Source: CAYUCJ01 sp049282265 (lineage in GTDB: Bacteria > Desulfobacterota > DSM-4660 > Desulfatiglandales > Desulfatiglandaceae). From it: 64,000 nucleotides of DNA. Below, piece after piece: positions 24,836 through 33,797 of this stretch. Location: the NCBI GenBank assembly GCA_049282265.1, contig JBAPTR010000199.1, positions 1 through 64,000 on the forward strand. Reading direction: 5' to 3'. The first letter of the stretch is position 1. Every line of letters starts with the position of its first letter. The notes under the pieces were generated by a model. That model saw only the letters and a program-made list of their open reading frames with translations. It had not been told where the DNA came from and ran no database searches. A program made the position numbers and the translations under genes.

Positions 24836-26791
24836 ATGGGCAAACTTTTGTGGACGCCTTCGGAGAAACGAATCAAGAGTACGAACATGTATCGATTTAT
24901 GCAATTCATCAACGACCGATTTAACCAGCACCATGATGAATATGCATCACTATATGCGTGGTCTGTAGAAAACATCCCTGAGTTCTGGGCTTCCGTTTGG
25001 GAGTTCGTAGATGTTCAGGCCTCCACTTCCTATGAAGACGTTATCGACGATGTCACCAAGATGCCCGGCGCCAAATGGTTTTCCGGGGCACGTCTCAACT
25101 TCGCTGAAAATCTTCTTCGTTACAGAGACGATCAGACCGCCCTGGTTTTCAAAGGGGAAGATCAGGATAGCGTAAGGATAACTTATCATGAACTTTATGA
25201 CGAAGTTGCCTCAGTAGCCAAAGCCCTGAGGGATGCAGGCGTTGCCATCGGCGACAGGGTGGTCGGCTTCATGCCCAACATGCCGCAAACGATTGTAGCC
25301 ATGCTGGCAGCCACAAGCCTGGGAGCGACGTGGTCCTCCTGTTCTCCGGATTTCGGCATAAAGGGCGTCCTGGACCGTTTCGGCCAGATCAAGCCCAAGG
25401 TTATCTTCACGGCGAACGGTTACTCTTTCAAGGGGAGGCATTTCGATTCCCTCAAACGTATCTCCGATATTCTTAAGGAACTGCCGAGCATAGAAAATGT
25501 GGTTGTCGTACCCTACACCGAGCAAAACGCCGATATCAGCTCCGTACCCAATGCCGTTCACTACCGCGATTTCAAGTCCTCTGAACCCGGTCTGGAAATA
25601 GATTTTGAGCAACTCCCATTTGATCATCCACTCTACATCATGTATTCATCCGGCACCACGGGATTACCAAAATGCATGGTCCAGAGCGCCGGGGGAATCC
25701 TGATTCATCACATGAAAGAACTCATGCTTCATGCCGATTTGAAGCGTGAAGACGCCATATTCTATTTCACTACATGTGGCTGGATGATGTGGAACTGGCT
25801 CACGAGCGCTCTCTCCATTGGGGCAACACTCGTCCTGTTTGACGGGAACCCTTTCCACCCTGAACCTGGCGCCCTCTGGAAAATGGCGCAGGACGAAAAA
25901 ATCAGCATTTTCGGTACAAGCGCCGGATATATTGCCGCTCTTCAAAATGCCGGCGTTCGCCCCGGGAAAGAATATGACCTTTCTCCACTCAAGGCCCTAT
26001 GCTCCACCGGCTCTCCACTTTCCGTGGAAGGCTTCGAATACGTGTACGGAGAAATCAAGGATGATCTCCAGCTGGCTTCTATCTCCGGAGGTACGGATCT
26101 GAACGGTTGCTTCGCGCTTGGAAACCCCATGGGCTCGGTCTATGCCGGTGAATTGCAGTGCCGTGGTTTGGCCATGAAAGTTGAGGCATTCGATGAAAAC
26201 GGCAAATCGGTCATCAATCAGCAAGGCGAACTGGTTTGTACGGCACCTTTTCCGTCCATGCCGATCTATTTCTGGGATGACCCGATCAATGAAAAATACC
26301 ACGCCGCCTATTTTGACGTTTACCCTAATGTTTGGCGCCACGGAGATTTCATTGAAATTAACGAACGGGGGGGCGTCGTCATCTACGGGCGTTCAGATGC
26401 CACCCTCAATCCCGGTGGCGTGCGCATAGGTACGGCCGAGATCTACCGCCAGGTGGAGCAATTGGAGGAGATCGAGGACAGCCTGGTGATCGGACAGAGC
26501 TGGAAGGACGATGTCAGGGTTCTTCTTTTCGTCAAGATGGCCGGGGGATATGATCTGACTGACGACATCAGGGCCAAGATCATAAAGACCATCCGCTCCA
26601 ATGCCTCGCCCAGGCACGTGCCGGCCAAGATCCTTGCTGTCCCGGATATTCCCTATACTCTCAACATGAAAAAGGTGGAGCTGGCAGTCAAGAAAACCAT
26701 CCACAATCAACCCGTACTCAACAAAGACGCCTTAAGAAATCCTGAAGTGCTGGAATATTTTCTCGACATGAAGGAACTCCAGGAAGATTGA
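24836..26791 (+). CDS. Acetoacetyl-CoA synthetase (acetoacetate-CoA ligase)
   Basis: Adenylate-forming enzyme making acetoacetyl-CoA from acetoacetate, ATP and CoA. The P-loop-like MYSSGTTGLPK, ATP-site YGRSDATLNPGGVRIGTAEIYR and the catalytic lysine region near the C-terminus (TLNMKKVELAVKK) mark the ANL superfamily; the length of 651 residues and the N-terminal LWTPSEKRIKSTNMYRFMQF are typical of acetoacetyl-CoA rather than acetyl-CoA synthetase. A longer frame begins at 24791, but ATG 24836 follows GAGGAGG. Divergence from the liv importer suggests salvage of acetoacetate, for example from leucine. Its stop TGA is part of a family A repeat end. Confidence 0.92.
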   Translation: MGKLLWTPSEKRIKSTNMYRFMQFINDRFNQHHDEYASLYAWSVENIPEFWASVWEFVDVQASTSYEDVIDDVTKMPGAKWFSGARLNFAENLLRYRDDQTALVFKGEDQDSVRITYHELYDEVASVAKALRDAGVAIGDRVVGFMPNMPQTIVAMLAATSLGATWSSCSPDFGIKGVLDRFGQIKPKVIFTANGYSFKGRHFDSLKRISDILKELPSIENVVVVPYTEQNADISSVPNAVHYRDFKSSEPGLEIDFEQLPFDHPLYIMYSSGTTGLPKCMVQSAGGILIHHMKELMLHADLKREDAIFYFTTCGWMMWNWLTSALSIGATLVLFDGNPFHPEPGALWKMAQDEKISIFGTSAGYIAALQNAGVRPGKEYDLSPLKALCSTGSPLSVEGFEYVYGEIKDDLQLASISGGTDLNGCFALGNPMGSVYAGELQCRGLAMKVEAFDENGKSVINQQGELVCTAPFPSMPIYFWDDPINEKYHAAYFDVYPNVWRHGDFIEINERGGVVIYGRSDATLNPGGVRIGTAEIYRQVEQLEEIEDSLVIGQSWKDDVRVLLFVKMAGGYDLTDDIRAKIIKTIRSNASPRHVPAKILAVPDIPYTLNMKKVELAVKKTIHNQPVLNKDALRNPEVLEYFLDMKELQED

Positions 26792-27088
26792 TGGCTTCGT
26801 AAGAAGCTGGTCTATGCCGCGAGCGGCAGCCTATGAGCAGCGAAATGGAACCGAACCTGAGACTCTTTTTCAAATGCTTTCTAAACACTTCGGAGGGGAT
26901 GGACGCCGATTTGGGGTTCAGCGGTACGTCACAGAAGCGCGTAGGGTTTGATAGGAATGAACCCCAAATAGTCGCCCATGCAGAAGTGAGTTGCCAAGTG
27001 CACCATGAGAAAGCACATGAAAAAGATTCTCAGATCCGCTTCTTTAGATCCGGATGCAAAAGTGACTTCGTTGGAAGCCGTCAAGATT
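26787..27088. repeat. Family A dispersed repeat, second long copy (inverted)
   Basis: About 300 bp, matching the reverse complement of the copy at 5016-5346 over nearly its whole length. It starts TTGATGGCTTCGTAAGAAGC at the acetoacetyl-CoA synthetase stop codon and ends GACTTCGTTGGAAGCCGTCAA. The central inverted arms are 26899-26920 and 26958-26979. Where the other copy pairs GGTTTA with TAAACC, this one pairs GGTTCA with TGAACC, a compensatory change. Open frames in it are short and unconserved between copies, so it is taken as non-coding. Confidence 0.85.
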
Positions 27089-27120
27089 AGAGAAAAGTTT
27101 TCAGCTGAAAGCTACGATAC

Positions 27121-27147
27121 AAGGCAGCTCTGGTGTTGAGCTGCCTT
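27121..27147 (+). terminator. Hairpin upstream of the unknown gene, possible terminator
   Basis: AAGGCAGCTC (27121-27130) and GAGCTGCCTT (27138-27147) form a perfect 10-base stem with a seven-base loop. Only a short T-rich tail follows (TTTGT). It could end transcripts from acetoacetyl-CoA synthetase, or act as a leader structure for the next gene, whose start is 18 bases further on. Confidence 0.5.
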
Positions 27148-27164
27148 TGTCATGGGAGATACAC

Positions 27165-28229
27165 ATGGAAGAGAGAAAAAGGACCATTCTGATCTTTCCT
27201 TCTCAGCGTCTTGGCCGACAGATGGTGGAGCGTGTTTCCTCCCTGTTCGGCCGGCCTACCATTTGCCTCCCCTGGCAAATGGAACTGCCATACGAGAACG
27301 GAGGCGCTACCGATCAGGAATCCTTTGACATTGTCCGGCCGCCCCGTGAAACGATGCCGCCGGAATATTTTTCTCGGCTCCTGGCTGAATATCGCGTTTG
27401 GGTAAGAGACAACCCTGATCGGAGCAGATCGGCATTTCTGGCAGCGACCCGAGAATTTTATCCTCATGAAGACACCAGCTGGGAAATTCAGCAAATGGTC
27501 CGCAAAAGCGCCTGTGACGGTGATATGCGAGGCCCGGAAGCCCTGGCTTTGAAACGCCATCTCCTCTTGCACCTGGCCGCTGCCATGGAACAGGAAACAG
27601 ACGATGCGGAAGATGCACTTCGCCGTCTAAAGGAACAGGATTCTCCGTTGAAAGCAGCCCTGGATGAAGAACCAGGAGGGCCGGGTTTCATGGAAGATTT
27701 GTCTCCGTCCCTCGCGCAGTCGGCCTTTGAATCCGGTCTCATGGGCGATATTTGTGAAGCCTGGCTAGGCCTTTTTGACGTATTTGTCAAGAAGGCACAG
27801 CTCCTGATCACCCTGGAAGAGAAGATACAGGGTTATGTGAGAGAACTCTTTGAAGAAGCGGCATCAAGGGTCGACCTGATCCGCCCCCTTTCGACTATCC
27901 ATTTTCAAGCGCCGGATCCTCTCAGCCTTTCTTCCGAAGGATTGGAGAACTCAGGTATACACGATCTACAGAAAAGTGTTATGCTTTCCATCGGTGGAAT
28001 TATCAAGGCCCTTCTGGAAGGAAACGGCAACAATACCGATGAAGTGAATGCCTTGGTCAAGGCGATGGAGCGTAAATTCTCGACACAAGAAAGCAACAAC
28101 CTCATTGGCGTTGAAATACTTTTGCTTCCCGTTGTAACAGCGTCTCATTCGGCCCGAAAACTGACGATTCTGAATGGGTTTGCCGGGAAGGTCCTTGCAC
28201 TTGTTCAGAAGGCTTCGAACAATGGGTGA
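27165..28229 (+). CDS. Protein of unknown function (354 residues)
   Basis: I do not recognise this family. The protein is soluble, acidic and largely helical by composition, with no signal peptide or membrane span. The N-terminus has a short beta-like stretch (RTILIFPSQRLGRQM) and FGRPTICLPWQ; the middle is rich in Glu, Asp and Leu (LLLHLAAAMEQETDDAEDALR). GGGAGA five bases before ATG 27165 supports that start over the in-frame codon at 27147. It is the first gene after a family A repeat and precedes the Trm112-like and acyltransferase genes, so a role in envelope assembly is possible but unproven. Confidence 0.7.
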   Translation: MEERKRTILIFPSQRLGRQMVERVSSLFGRPTICLPWQMELPYENGGATDQESFDIVRPPRETMPPEYFSRLLAEYRVWVRDNPDRSRSAFLAATREFYPHEDTSWEIQQMVRKSACDGDMRGPEALALKRHLLLHLAAAMEQETDDAEDALRRLKEQDSPLKAALDEEPGGPGFMEDLSPSLAQSAFESGLMGDICEAWLGLFDVFVKKAQLLITLEEKIQGYVRELFEEAASRVDLIRPLSTIHFQAPDPLSLSSEGLENSGIHDLQKSVMLSIGGIIKALLEGNGNNTDEVNALVKAMERKFSTQESNNLIGVEILLLPVVTASHSARKLTILNGFAGKVLALVQKASNNG

Positions 28230-28343
28230 AGAAGCCCGAACCAGGGGATTGGAGAATGAGCCCTTTTAGCAATCCGGAGAATGCTGAAAGAAGACATATC
28301 AGCCCAATCCGGGTAGTCCTGTCAAGAAAAGGAGATCAAGAAT

Positions 28344-28535
28344 ATGGCCATCAGCAAAGAGCTACTCGATATTCTCGCCTGCCCCAAATGTAAGGGAGAA
28401 CTCTATCTGAACGAAGAAGGCAATGGACTCATCTGTAGGCATTGCAGGCTTCTCTATGAAATCCGAGACGACATTCCCATCATGCTCATCGATGAGGCAA
28501 AACCCATCGGGAATGACCAGCAGTCAGTATCATAG
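28344..28535 (+). CDS. Trm112-family zinc-ribbon protein (YcaR-like)
   Basis: Small protein of 63 residues with the Trm112/YcaR fold: ELLDILACPKCKGEL, then GLICRHCRLLYEI and a final DIPIMLIDEA. The two CxxC pairs (CPKC, CRHC) should bind zinc. Archaeal and eukaryotic Trm112 activates methyltransferases; the bacterial role is unclear, though such genes often lie next to lpxK or kdsB in lipid A clusters. Here it sits 14 bases before a lipid A acyltransferase gene. AAAAGGAG precedes the start. Confidence 0.88.
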   Translation: MAISKELLDILACPKCKGELYLNEEGNGLICRHCRLLYEIRDDIPIMLIDEAKPIGNDQQSVS

Positions 28536-28549
28536 GCCCATTCCTTTTC

Positions 28550-29560
28550 ATGAAAAAGAAAAGCAATCCATGGCGCCGCATGGGATACAAGGCAGTTCAC
28601 CTTGCCGTACGATTTTCTATTCGTCTGTCGCGGGGCTTTTCTCTGAGGACATGGCTGTATCTGGGAAAGTATTTGGGCCTCCTAACTTATTTCCTCGACT
28701 TTCATCACAAAAGAATATCCATGAGGAACCTGTCCTTTGCATTTGACGGACAAAAGGATAAGAGGGGAATGCGTTCGATAGTCAGAAAAAATTTCGAACA
28801 ATGGGGAATGATAGGCAATGAATGGATGCGGTTGAGAAATACAGATAGAAGCAGAATCAGGGAACTTGTCCAGGTTGAAGGTAAAGAGCATCTGGATGCT
28901 GCCAGGCAAAAAAGCCGCTCCGTCATTCTCTTGGGCGCACATTTTGGGAACTGGGAATACGCCCACGCCTACTATTCAAGCACGATCAACAAGCTCAACT
29001 TCATTGTACGTTCCATAGACAATCCCCTTCTCGAACAGGAAAGACTTGCGAATAATGATCAATTCGGCATAAGAGTGCTATACAAGGAAAACGGGCTCAG
29101 GCAGGCCATACGAAACCTCAAACGCGGAGAGGACCTGGTCATCTTCGCTGACAGAAAAGAGACTTACAAACAGATTATTCCCTGCCGTTTTTTCGGCAAA
29201 AAGACAGCAACGATGACACTGGTCCCCGCCCTTGCCAGAAAATACCGGATACCGGTTGTCCCCATGTTCATTGTACGTTCGAATGACCTTATCCATCATC
29301 GCCTCATATTTCTTCCGGAACTTCCTGTTGCCTATGACAAAGATAAAAAGGAGTGCATCAATGAAGCGACGCAGCATCAGAGTGACATTATAGAAAAGAT
29401 AATTGCAAACTATCCTGATCACTGGATCTGGCTTCATAAAAGATGGAAAAAATACCATTCCTACCTTTATCGGGAGGACATGGCACGACGGGCACGTCGC
29501 AAGGAAAGGAGAATAGCTCGCTTGGACAGGATGAAAAATTCCAGCGATGTCAATTCTTGA
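28550..29560 (+). CDS. Lipid A late acyltransferase, LpxL/LpxM (HtrB) family
   Basis: Inner-membrane acyltransferase that adds a secondary acyl chain to lipid A (or its precursor). The catalytic HX4E motif is HFGNWE at residues 131-136, preceded by the hydrophobic SVILLGA strand, and the second block has the LVIFADR..CRFFGKKTATMTLVPALA pattern of the family. The N-terminal helix (about 10-50) is amphipathic rather than a clean membrane anchor. Which chain it adds cannot be determined. The C-terminus is strongly basic. It belongs to the same plus-strand run as the deacetylase and glycosyltransferases. Confidence 0.88.
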   Translation: MKKKSNPWRRMGYKAVHLAVRFSIRLSRGFSLRTWLYLGKYLGLLTYFLDFHHKRISMRNLSFAFDGQKDKRGMRSIVRKNFEQWGMIGNEWMRLRNTDRSRIRELVQVEGKEHLDAARQKSRSVILLGAHFGNWEYAHAYYSSTINKLNFIVRSIDNPLLEQERLANNDQFGIRVLYKENGLRQAIRNLKRGEDLVIFADRKETYKQIIPCRFFGKKTATMTLVPALARKYRIPVVPMFIVRSNDLIHHRLIFLPELPVAYDKDKKECINEATQHQSDIIEKIIANYPDHWIWLHKRWKKYHSYLYREDMARRARRKERRIARLDRMKNSSDVNS

Positions 29561-29578
29561 GGCCTCCCCAGACTTACT

Positions 29579-30322
29579 ATGATGCAAAAAATTTCCATTT
29601 TAATGTATCACCAGGTAGGTGAATTTGAACGGCCTGAGAGCCACCGGGCCACCTTTTGCCACATCCGGAGGTTTAAGGCCCAAATGGCCTATTTGCACCG
29701 CTTGGGTTACAGGGTCCTATCTCTCCAGGATGCCCTCGATGGGCTTTTCGGAAATGGAAATTTATCCCACCATTCAGTTGTGCTGACCTTTGATGATGGA
29801 TATGATAATTTCAGTCAAAATGCCTTTCCTGTCCTGCGACGCTACGCTTTCCCGGCCACCGTATTTCTCATCTCCGATCTACTGGGTCGTACTGCGAAAT
29901 GGCTGGCCGAAGACAGCCGCCATGCACCCGACCTCATGGACAAAATGACCATAAAGGAATTGCGCTCAAATAATATTGTTTTCGGTTCCCACACTTTGAC
30001 CCACCCGCTTCTCACCCGGATTGATCGATTAAGGCAATCCCGCGAAATTGCGGACAGCAAATCCGCCCTGGAAGACCTGCTTGGTGAAGAGGTGAAGTTT
30101 TTTTGCTATCCCAGCGGTGATTACGATGAAAATGTGGTCAATCTGGTCAGGGAGGCGGGCTATAAAGCTGCGCTGACGTGCGATCGCGGGGCAGCCACTC
30201 CTTACGAGGACCCCCTCACCTTGCCAAGAAAGGCCATATCGTTCGGTGACAGTCTTATTGGATACTTTTGGAAGCTTCACATGAAACACAAGAAAAAGAT
30301 GCAGAAGAGAGAAAATCCATGA
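29579..30322 (+). CDS. Polysaccharide deacetylase (NodB/CE4 family)
   Basis: Metal-dependent deacetylase removing acetyl groups from sugars. Motif 1 TFDDGYDN (Asp72/73 region) holds the catalytic base and a metal ligand; motif 2 SHTLTHP (137-143) gives the two His ligands; later FCYPSGDYDE matches motif 3. No signal peptide is visible, so it should act in the cytoplasm or at the inner face of the membrane, probably on a lipid-linked sugar of the core or O-chain. Its TGA overlaps the ATG of the next glycosyltransferase gene (ATGA). ATG 29582 is an alternative start. Confidence 0.87.
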   Translation: MMQKISILMYHQVGEFERPESHRATFCHIRRFKAQMAYLHRLGYRVLSLQDALDGLFGNGNLSHHSVVLTFDDGYDNFSQNAFPVLRRYAFPATVFLISDLLGRTAKWLAEDSRHAPDLMDKMTIKELRSNNIVFGSHTLTHPLLTRIDRLRQSREIADSKSALEDLLGEEVKFFCYPSGDYDENVVNLVREAGYKAALTCDRGAATPYEDPLTLPRKAISFGDSLIGYFWKLHMKHKKKMQKRENP

Positions 30323-31398
30323 TCGATTCTCTTCACATCATTGGAAGCCGGCAAATTGGCGGTGCGGAACGATTTCTCATGCGACTCACCGGTGCCCTGA
30401 ATGAACAGAATCACAGGGCCGCTGCCATGATACGTCCGAACAGCCCCCTCCGCAATGCCTTGAACCACAATATCCAACAAGCCCACGTGCCCATGCGCAA
30501 CGGCTGGGATATCTTTTCTCTTCGCGCTATTCAACGATTCATTCGGAGGGAACGGCCGCCGATTGTCCAGACCTACATGGGGAGAGCCACGCGATTGACC
30601 CGTCTACCCATGGAATCAGGGTCCATTCACGTGGCCAGGTTGGGAGGATACTACAAAATAAAGGGCTACTATGAACACGCCCATGCCTGGGTCGGCAATA
30701 CGACAGGTCTCTGTGACTATCTGATAAGCAACGGGTTACCTGAAGACCGTGTCTATTGTATCGGAAATTTTGTGGAAATAGAACAACCCACCCCTGCGGA
30801 GGAATTGGATCGGTTAAGAAAAAAACTTTCTATTCCCAGGCAGACCTTGATCCTTTTTTCCATGGGGAGATTCAATCATCAAAAGGGGTTTGAGGATCTG
30901 ATCGAAGCCTTTGCCCAACTCCCGACCGAAATCAATGGGCGGCCGCTTCTACTCATGATCGCAGGAGACGGTCCCCTGCAGCACAAGCTGCACGGTCTGG
31001 CGCGCAATCTCGGCATCCGCCAAAACATTCGATGGCTGGGATGGCAGGACCGCCCCGGGATTTATTTGGATCTAGCGGATATATTCATTTGCTCTTCCCG
31101 TCATGAGACTTTGGGAAATGTCATCCTGGAGGCCTGGGCACACAACTTGCCGGTCATCTCCACCACGGCGCCGGGCCCTGTAGAACTGATCAAGAACGGT
31201 CAAAACGGCCTCCTTGCCGGACTGAGAGACCCTGTCGATCTGGCGAGTACAACCCGGGATCTCCTTGACGGCGGCGTTGAACTCTGGAATCGCTTGGCGA
31301 AAAGTGGTTTGGAAACCTTAAAATCCGAGCATTCCAGAGAGGCAATTGTAGACAAATATCTCCAGATGTACGATGAACTCCAAAAGAAACTCAACTGA
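30319..31398 (+). CDS. Glycosyltransferase family 4
   Basis: GT-B fold retaining glycosyltransferase of 359 residues. The N-terminal SRQIGGAERFLMRL acceptor-domain motif and the C-terminal donor-domain signature EX7E (ETLGNVILEAW, with the following NLPVISTTAPGPVELI) identify GT4. It probably adds a hexose or similar residue to the lipopolysaccharide core at the cytoplasmic face; donor and acceptor are unknown. The frame opens earlier (30268), but ATG 30319 overlaps the deacetylase stop in the usual ATGA arrangement. Confidence 0.88.
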   Translation: MIDSLHIIGSRQIGGAERFLMRLTGALNEQNHRAAAMIRPNSPLRNALNHNIQQAHVPMRNGWDIFSLRAIQRFIRRERPPIVQTYMGRATRLTRLPMESGSIHVARLGGYYKIKGYYEHAHAWVGNTTGLCDYLISNGLPEDRVYCIGNFVEIEQPTPAEELDRLRKKLSIPRQTLILFSMGRFNHQKGFEDLIEAFAQLPTEINGRPLLLMIAGDGPLQHKLHGLARNLGIRQNIRWLGWQDRPGIYLDLADIFICSSRHETLGNVILEAWAHNLPVISTTAPGPVELIKNGQNGLLAGLRDPVDLASTTRDLLDGGVELWNRLAKSGLETLKSEHSREAIVDKYLQMYDELQKKLN

Positions 31399-31399
31399 A

Positions 31400-32437
31400 A
31401 TGAAACGTATCCTCATCATTCGACCCAGTTCAATGGGTGATATCGTCATGGCCTCACCCATGCTTCGAATCTTGCGCAAGGCCTACCCTGAAGCCTTCAT
31501 TTCCTGGCTTTCAGATCCCGCATGGATCGATCTTCTGCGATTCAACCCGGACCTCGATGAGGTCATTCCCTGGGACAAGGCACGATGGAAAATATTGTGG
31601 CGAAAAGGTCGCCTTTTTGGTTTGATACGGGAAGTCATGAGATTCAACAGGGCGATGCGTTCCCGTCATTTCGACCTTGCCCTTGACGCTCAAGGATTAT
31701 TGAGAAGCCGTATTCTCGCCTGGCTTTCCCGTGCCAGAAAACGCGTGGGGTTTGAATCGAGGGAGCCGGGGCGTTTTCTCATGACCCGAACCATCTCACG
31801 CGGCCCCGACAACAAACGCATGGGTTCTGAATACGATCACATGATGCGGGAACTGGGCATTCCCCCCTCCCCTTTCGTTCCCAATCTGGTCCTCTCTGAA
31901 AATGACATGACAGCTGCGCGGCAGGCAATCAGGGGAGCCGGGATCAGGGGCCGCTACGCAGCCATCTGTCCCTTTACCACCCGCCCGCAGAAACATTGGG
32001 TAAGAGAAAGGTGGGCGGCCCTGGCAAAGGCGATCCGAAGGAATTTCGGTATTCCCGTGGTCATGCTCGGCGGTCCGGGGGACAGGGAAGAAAGTGCCAT
32101 TATCGCATCACAGGCGTCTGCGGACCTTGTTGATTTCACAGGTGGACTGACCCTTGCCCAGAGCGGCGCCGTCATCAAAGAAAGTGCCCTGACCATCGGG
32201 GTTGATACTGGTCTGACGCACCTGGCGGTCACCTTCGACCGTTCCACCATCTCCCTGTTCGGGGCCACCTGCCCCTATCTTCACTCCGAGAATGAAAGGG
32301 CCTTGGTCCTTTACAGAAATCTGCCCTGCTCCCCCTGCAAACGACGCCCCACCTGTGATGGGGATTTTACGTGCATGAAAAGCATAGGGGTGCAAGATGT
32401 CCTGGACGCTGCGCGAGGTTTAGTAAGGCCTGAATAA
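31400..32437 (+). CDS. Glycosyltransferase family 9 (lipopolysaccharide heptosyltransferase type)
   Basis: GT9 enzyme of 345 residues resembling WaaC/WaaF/WaaQ heptosyltransferases. ILIIRPSSMGDIVMASP at the N-terminus, DLALDAQGLLRS, and the ADP-heptose site GVDTGLTHLAV followed by LFGATCP are characteristic. A late CSPCKRRPTCDGDFTCM block with several Cys is common in this family. GmhB at 42161-42754 would help supply ADP-heptose. ATG 31400 lies one base after the previous stop; a frame from 31373 is less likely. Confidence 0.9.
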   Translation: MKRILIIRPSSMGDIVMASPMLRILRKAYPEAFISWLSDPAWIDLLRFNPDLDEVIPWDKARWKILWRKGRLFGLIREVMRFNRAMRSRHFDLALDAQGLLRSRILAWLSRARKRVGFESREPGRFLMTRTISRGPDNKRMGSEYDHMMRELGIPPSPFVPNLVLSENDMTAARQAIRGAGIRGRYAAICPFTTRPQKHWVRERWAALAKAIRRNFGIPVVMLGGPGDREESAIIASQASADLVDFTGGLTLAQSGAVIKESALTIGVDTGLTHLAVTFDRSTISLFGATCPYLHSENERALVLYRNLPCSPCKRRPTCDGDFTCMKSIGVQDVLDAARGLVRPE

Positions 32438-32571
32438 ACCGACACCCGAGCCCAAATGGAAAATGAGGAAATTTGTTGGCCTGGATGGTGGCGGGGTCCC
32501 TGGAAGTTGCAGGTCTTTGACCATTTTGTCATTGGACTCTTGATGTTGACTTGACATTTGGATGTTGGAAT

Positions 32572-32598
32572 TTGACATTTAGTGCTATCGTTTATTAT
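32572..32598 (+). promoter_or_regulatory. Candidate promoter inside the polysaccharide locus
   Basis: TTGACA (32572-32577) and TATTAT (32593-32598) are 15 bases apart, slightly short of optimal. The 200-base gap here is AT-rich compared with its surroundings, and TTGACATTT occurs twice, at 32551 and 32572. A strong GGAGG ribosome site follows at about 32612. Confidence 0.4.
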
Positions 32599-32622
32599 TG
32601 TTTACCCGTTTCGGAGGTAAGT

Positions 32623-32682
32623 ATGTTTTTAGGCTTTTTTGTCCCGCAAGAATTGCAGACAGATGCATATCCTACATATTGA
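32623..32682 (+). CDS. Possible 19-codon leader peptide
   Basis: ATG 32623 has the best ribosome-binding site of the area, CGGAGG seven to eight bases before it, yet it opens only a 19-codon frame (MFLGFFVPQELQTDAYPTY) that ends at 32682, overlapping the start of the glycosyltransferase gene at 32663 in another frame. It may be a leader that couples translation to that gene, which itself has no good ribosome-binding site. A chance frame is the alternative. Confidence 0.35.
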   Translation: MFLGFFVPQELQTDAYPTY

Positions 32683-33745
32683 AACAGGCCGAAATCTCTA
32701 TGGTGGTGCCCTCCAGGTTCTTTACCTCATGGAAGGCCTGGCAAGAAAGGGGCTCAGAAATACCTTGGCGTGCGCCAAAGGCAGCGCCATCGGTTCCCGT
32801 TCATCCCCCTTCGCCAGAGTCTTCGAAATACCCATGAGGGGAGAGATGGATCCGCGAATCCTGTTTCATCTGTTACGTGTCATTTGCAAACAGAGCCCTC
32901 ACCTCGTGCATGTCCACAGCCGAAGAGGGGCCGATTTGTGGGGGGGGCTTGCAGCAAAACTCACCTGCACGAAAGCCGTCATTACGAGGCGGGTGGACAA
33001 TCCCGAGGCCCCTCTTCTGGCCAGGGCAAAATACGGGTTTTACGACCGGATCATCACCATCTCAGAGGAGATACGCCGGGTGCTTCTGTCCGAAGGGATC
33101 CCTGAAAACACACTCACCTGCATACCGAGTGCCGTGGATTATCACCGGTACCAAGGGAAATGCGACCGCCGGTGGTTCTTAAGTGAATTCGGCCTAAATC
33201 TTGAAGCCAAGGCTGTGGGCGTGATTGCGCAGTTCATCCCCAGAAAAGGGCATCGTTTCTTGATCGAAGCGGCGCATGAGATCTTGAGAACCTGTCCTGA
33301 AACGGAATTCCTCTTTTTCGGACAGGGACCCTTGAGAAAAGACTTGGAGTCTTTTTGTTTACGGAACCACCTTGAAGAGAAGATCCGCTTTCCGGGTTTT
33401 CGCAAGGATCTCGACAGGATTCTCCCCTGCCTCTACATGGTGGTCCACCCGGCCACAAGGGAAGGCCTGGGTGTGTCGTTGCTTCAGGCTTCAGCCGCAG
33501 GTGTCCCCATTGTGGCCTCCCGGGCTGGGGGAATTCCGGAGATAGTAATAGACGGACAAAATGGTTACCTTATTCCGGCTACGGATGTGCCTGGATTTTC
33601 ACAAACAGTGATTTCCCTGCTGAAAGACCCAATAAAGGCCGGAAAATTCGGACAGGCGGGCCGTGAAATGGCGCGCTCCCGGTTTTCAGTGGAAAAGATG
33701 GTGGAAGGGAACCTGGACGTATACCACCGAACCTTAAAAGGATAA
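32663..33745 (+). CDS. Glycosyltransferase family 4
   Basis: GT-B glycosyltransferase of 360 residues. N-terminal MHILHIETGRNLYGGALQVL gives the acceptor-domain glycine loop; the donor domain has GQFIPRKGH-like AQFIPRKGHRFLI and the EX7E motif in EGLGVSLLQASAAG, followed by GVPIVASRAGGIPEIV. It is the first gene after an internal promoter candidate. The open frame reaches TTG 32639, but ATG 32663 starts right at the first beta strand. Sugar specificity is unknown; an inner-core role is plausible from its neighbours. Confidence 0.88.
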   Translation: MHILHIETGRNLYGGALQVLYLMEGLARKGLRNTLACAKGSAIGSRSSPFARVFEIPMRGEMDPRILFHLLRVICKQSPHLVHVHSRRGADLWGGLAAKLTCTKAVITRRVDNPEAPLLARAKYGFYDRIITISEEIRRVLLSEGIPENTLTCIPSAVDYHRYQGKCDRRWFLSEFGLNLEAKAVGVIAQFIPRKGHRFLIEAAHEILRTCPETEFLFFGQGPLRKDLESFCLRNHLEEKIRFPGFRKDLDRILPCLYMVVHPATREGLGVSLLQASAAGVPIVASRAGGIPEIVIDGQNGYLIPATDVPGFSQTVISLLKDPIKAGKFGQAGREMARSRFSVEKMVEGNLDVYHRTLKG

Positions 33746-33797
33746 ATGTCGTTACGAGACAGGTGATAGGCCTGCTTGGCAGAGGGGGCGTAAAAAA

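Noticed and set aside
26787..27088. Family A copy as an insertion sequence
   Set aside because: No transposase frame is present in any copy; at most it is a non-autonomous element or structured palindrome.
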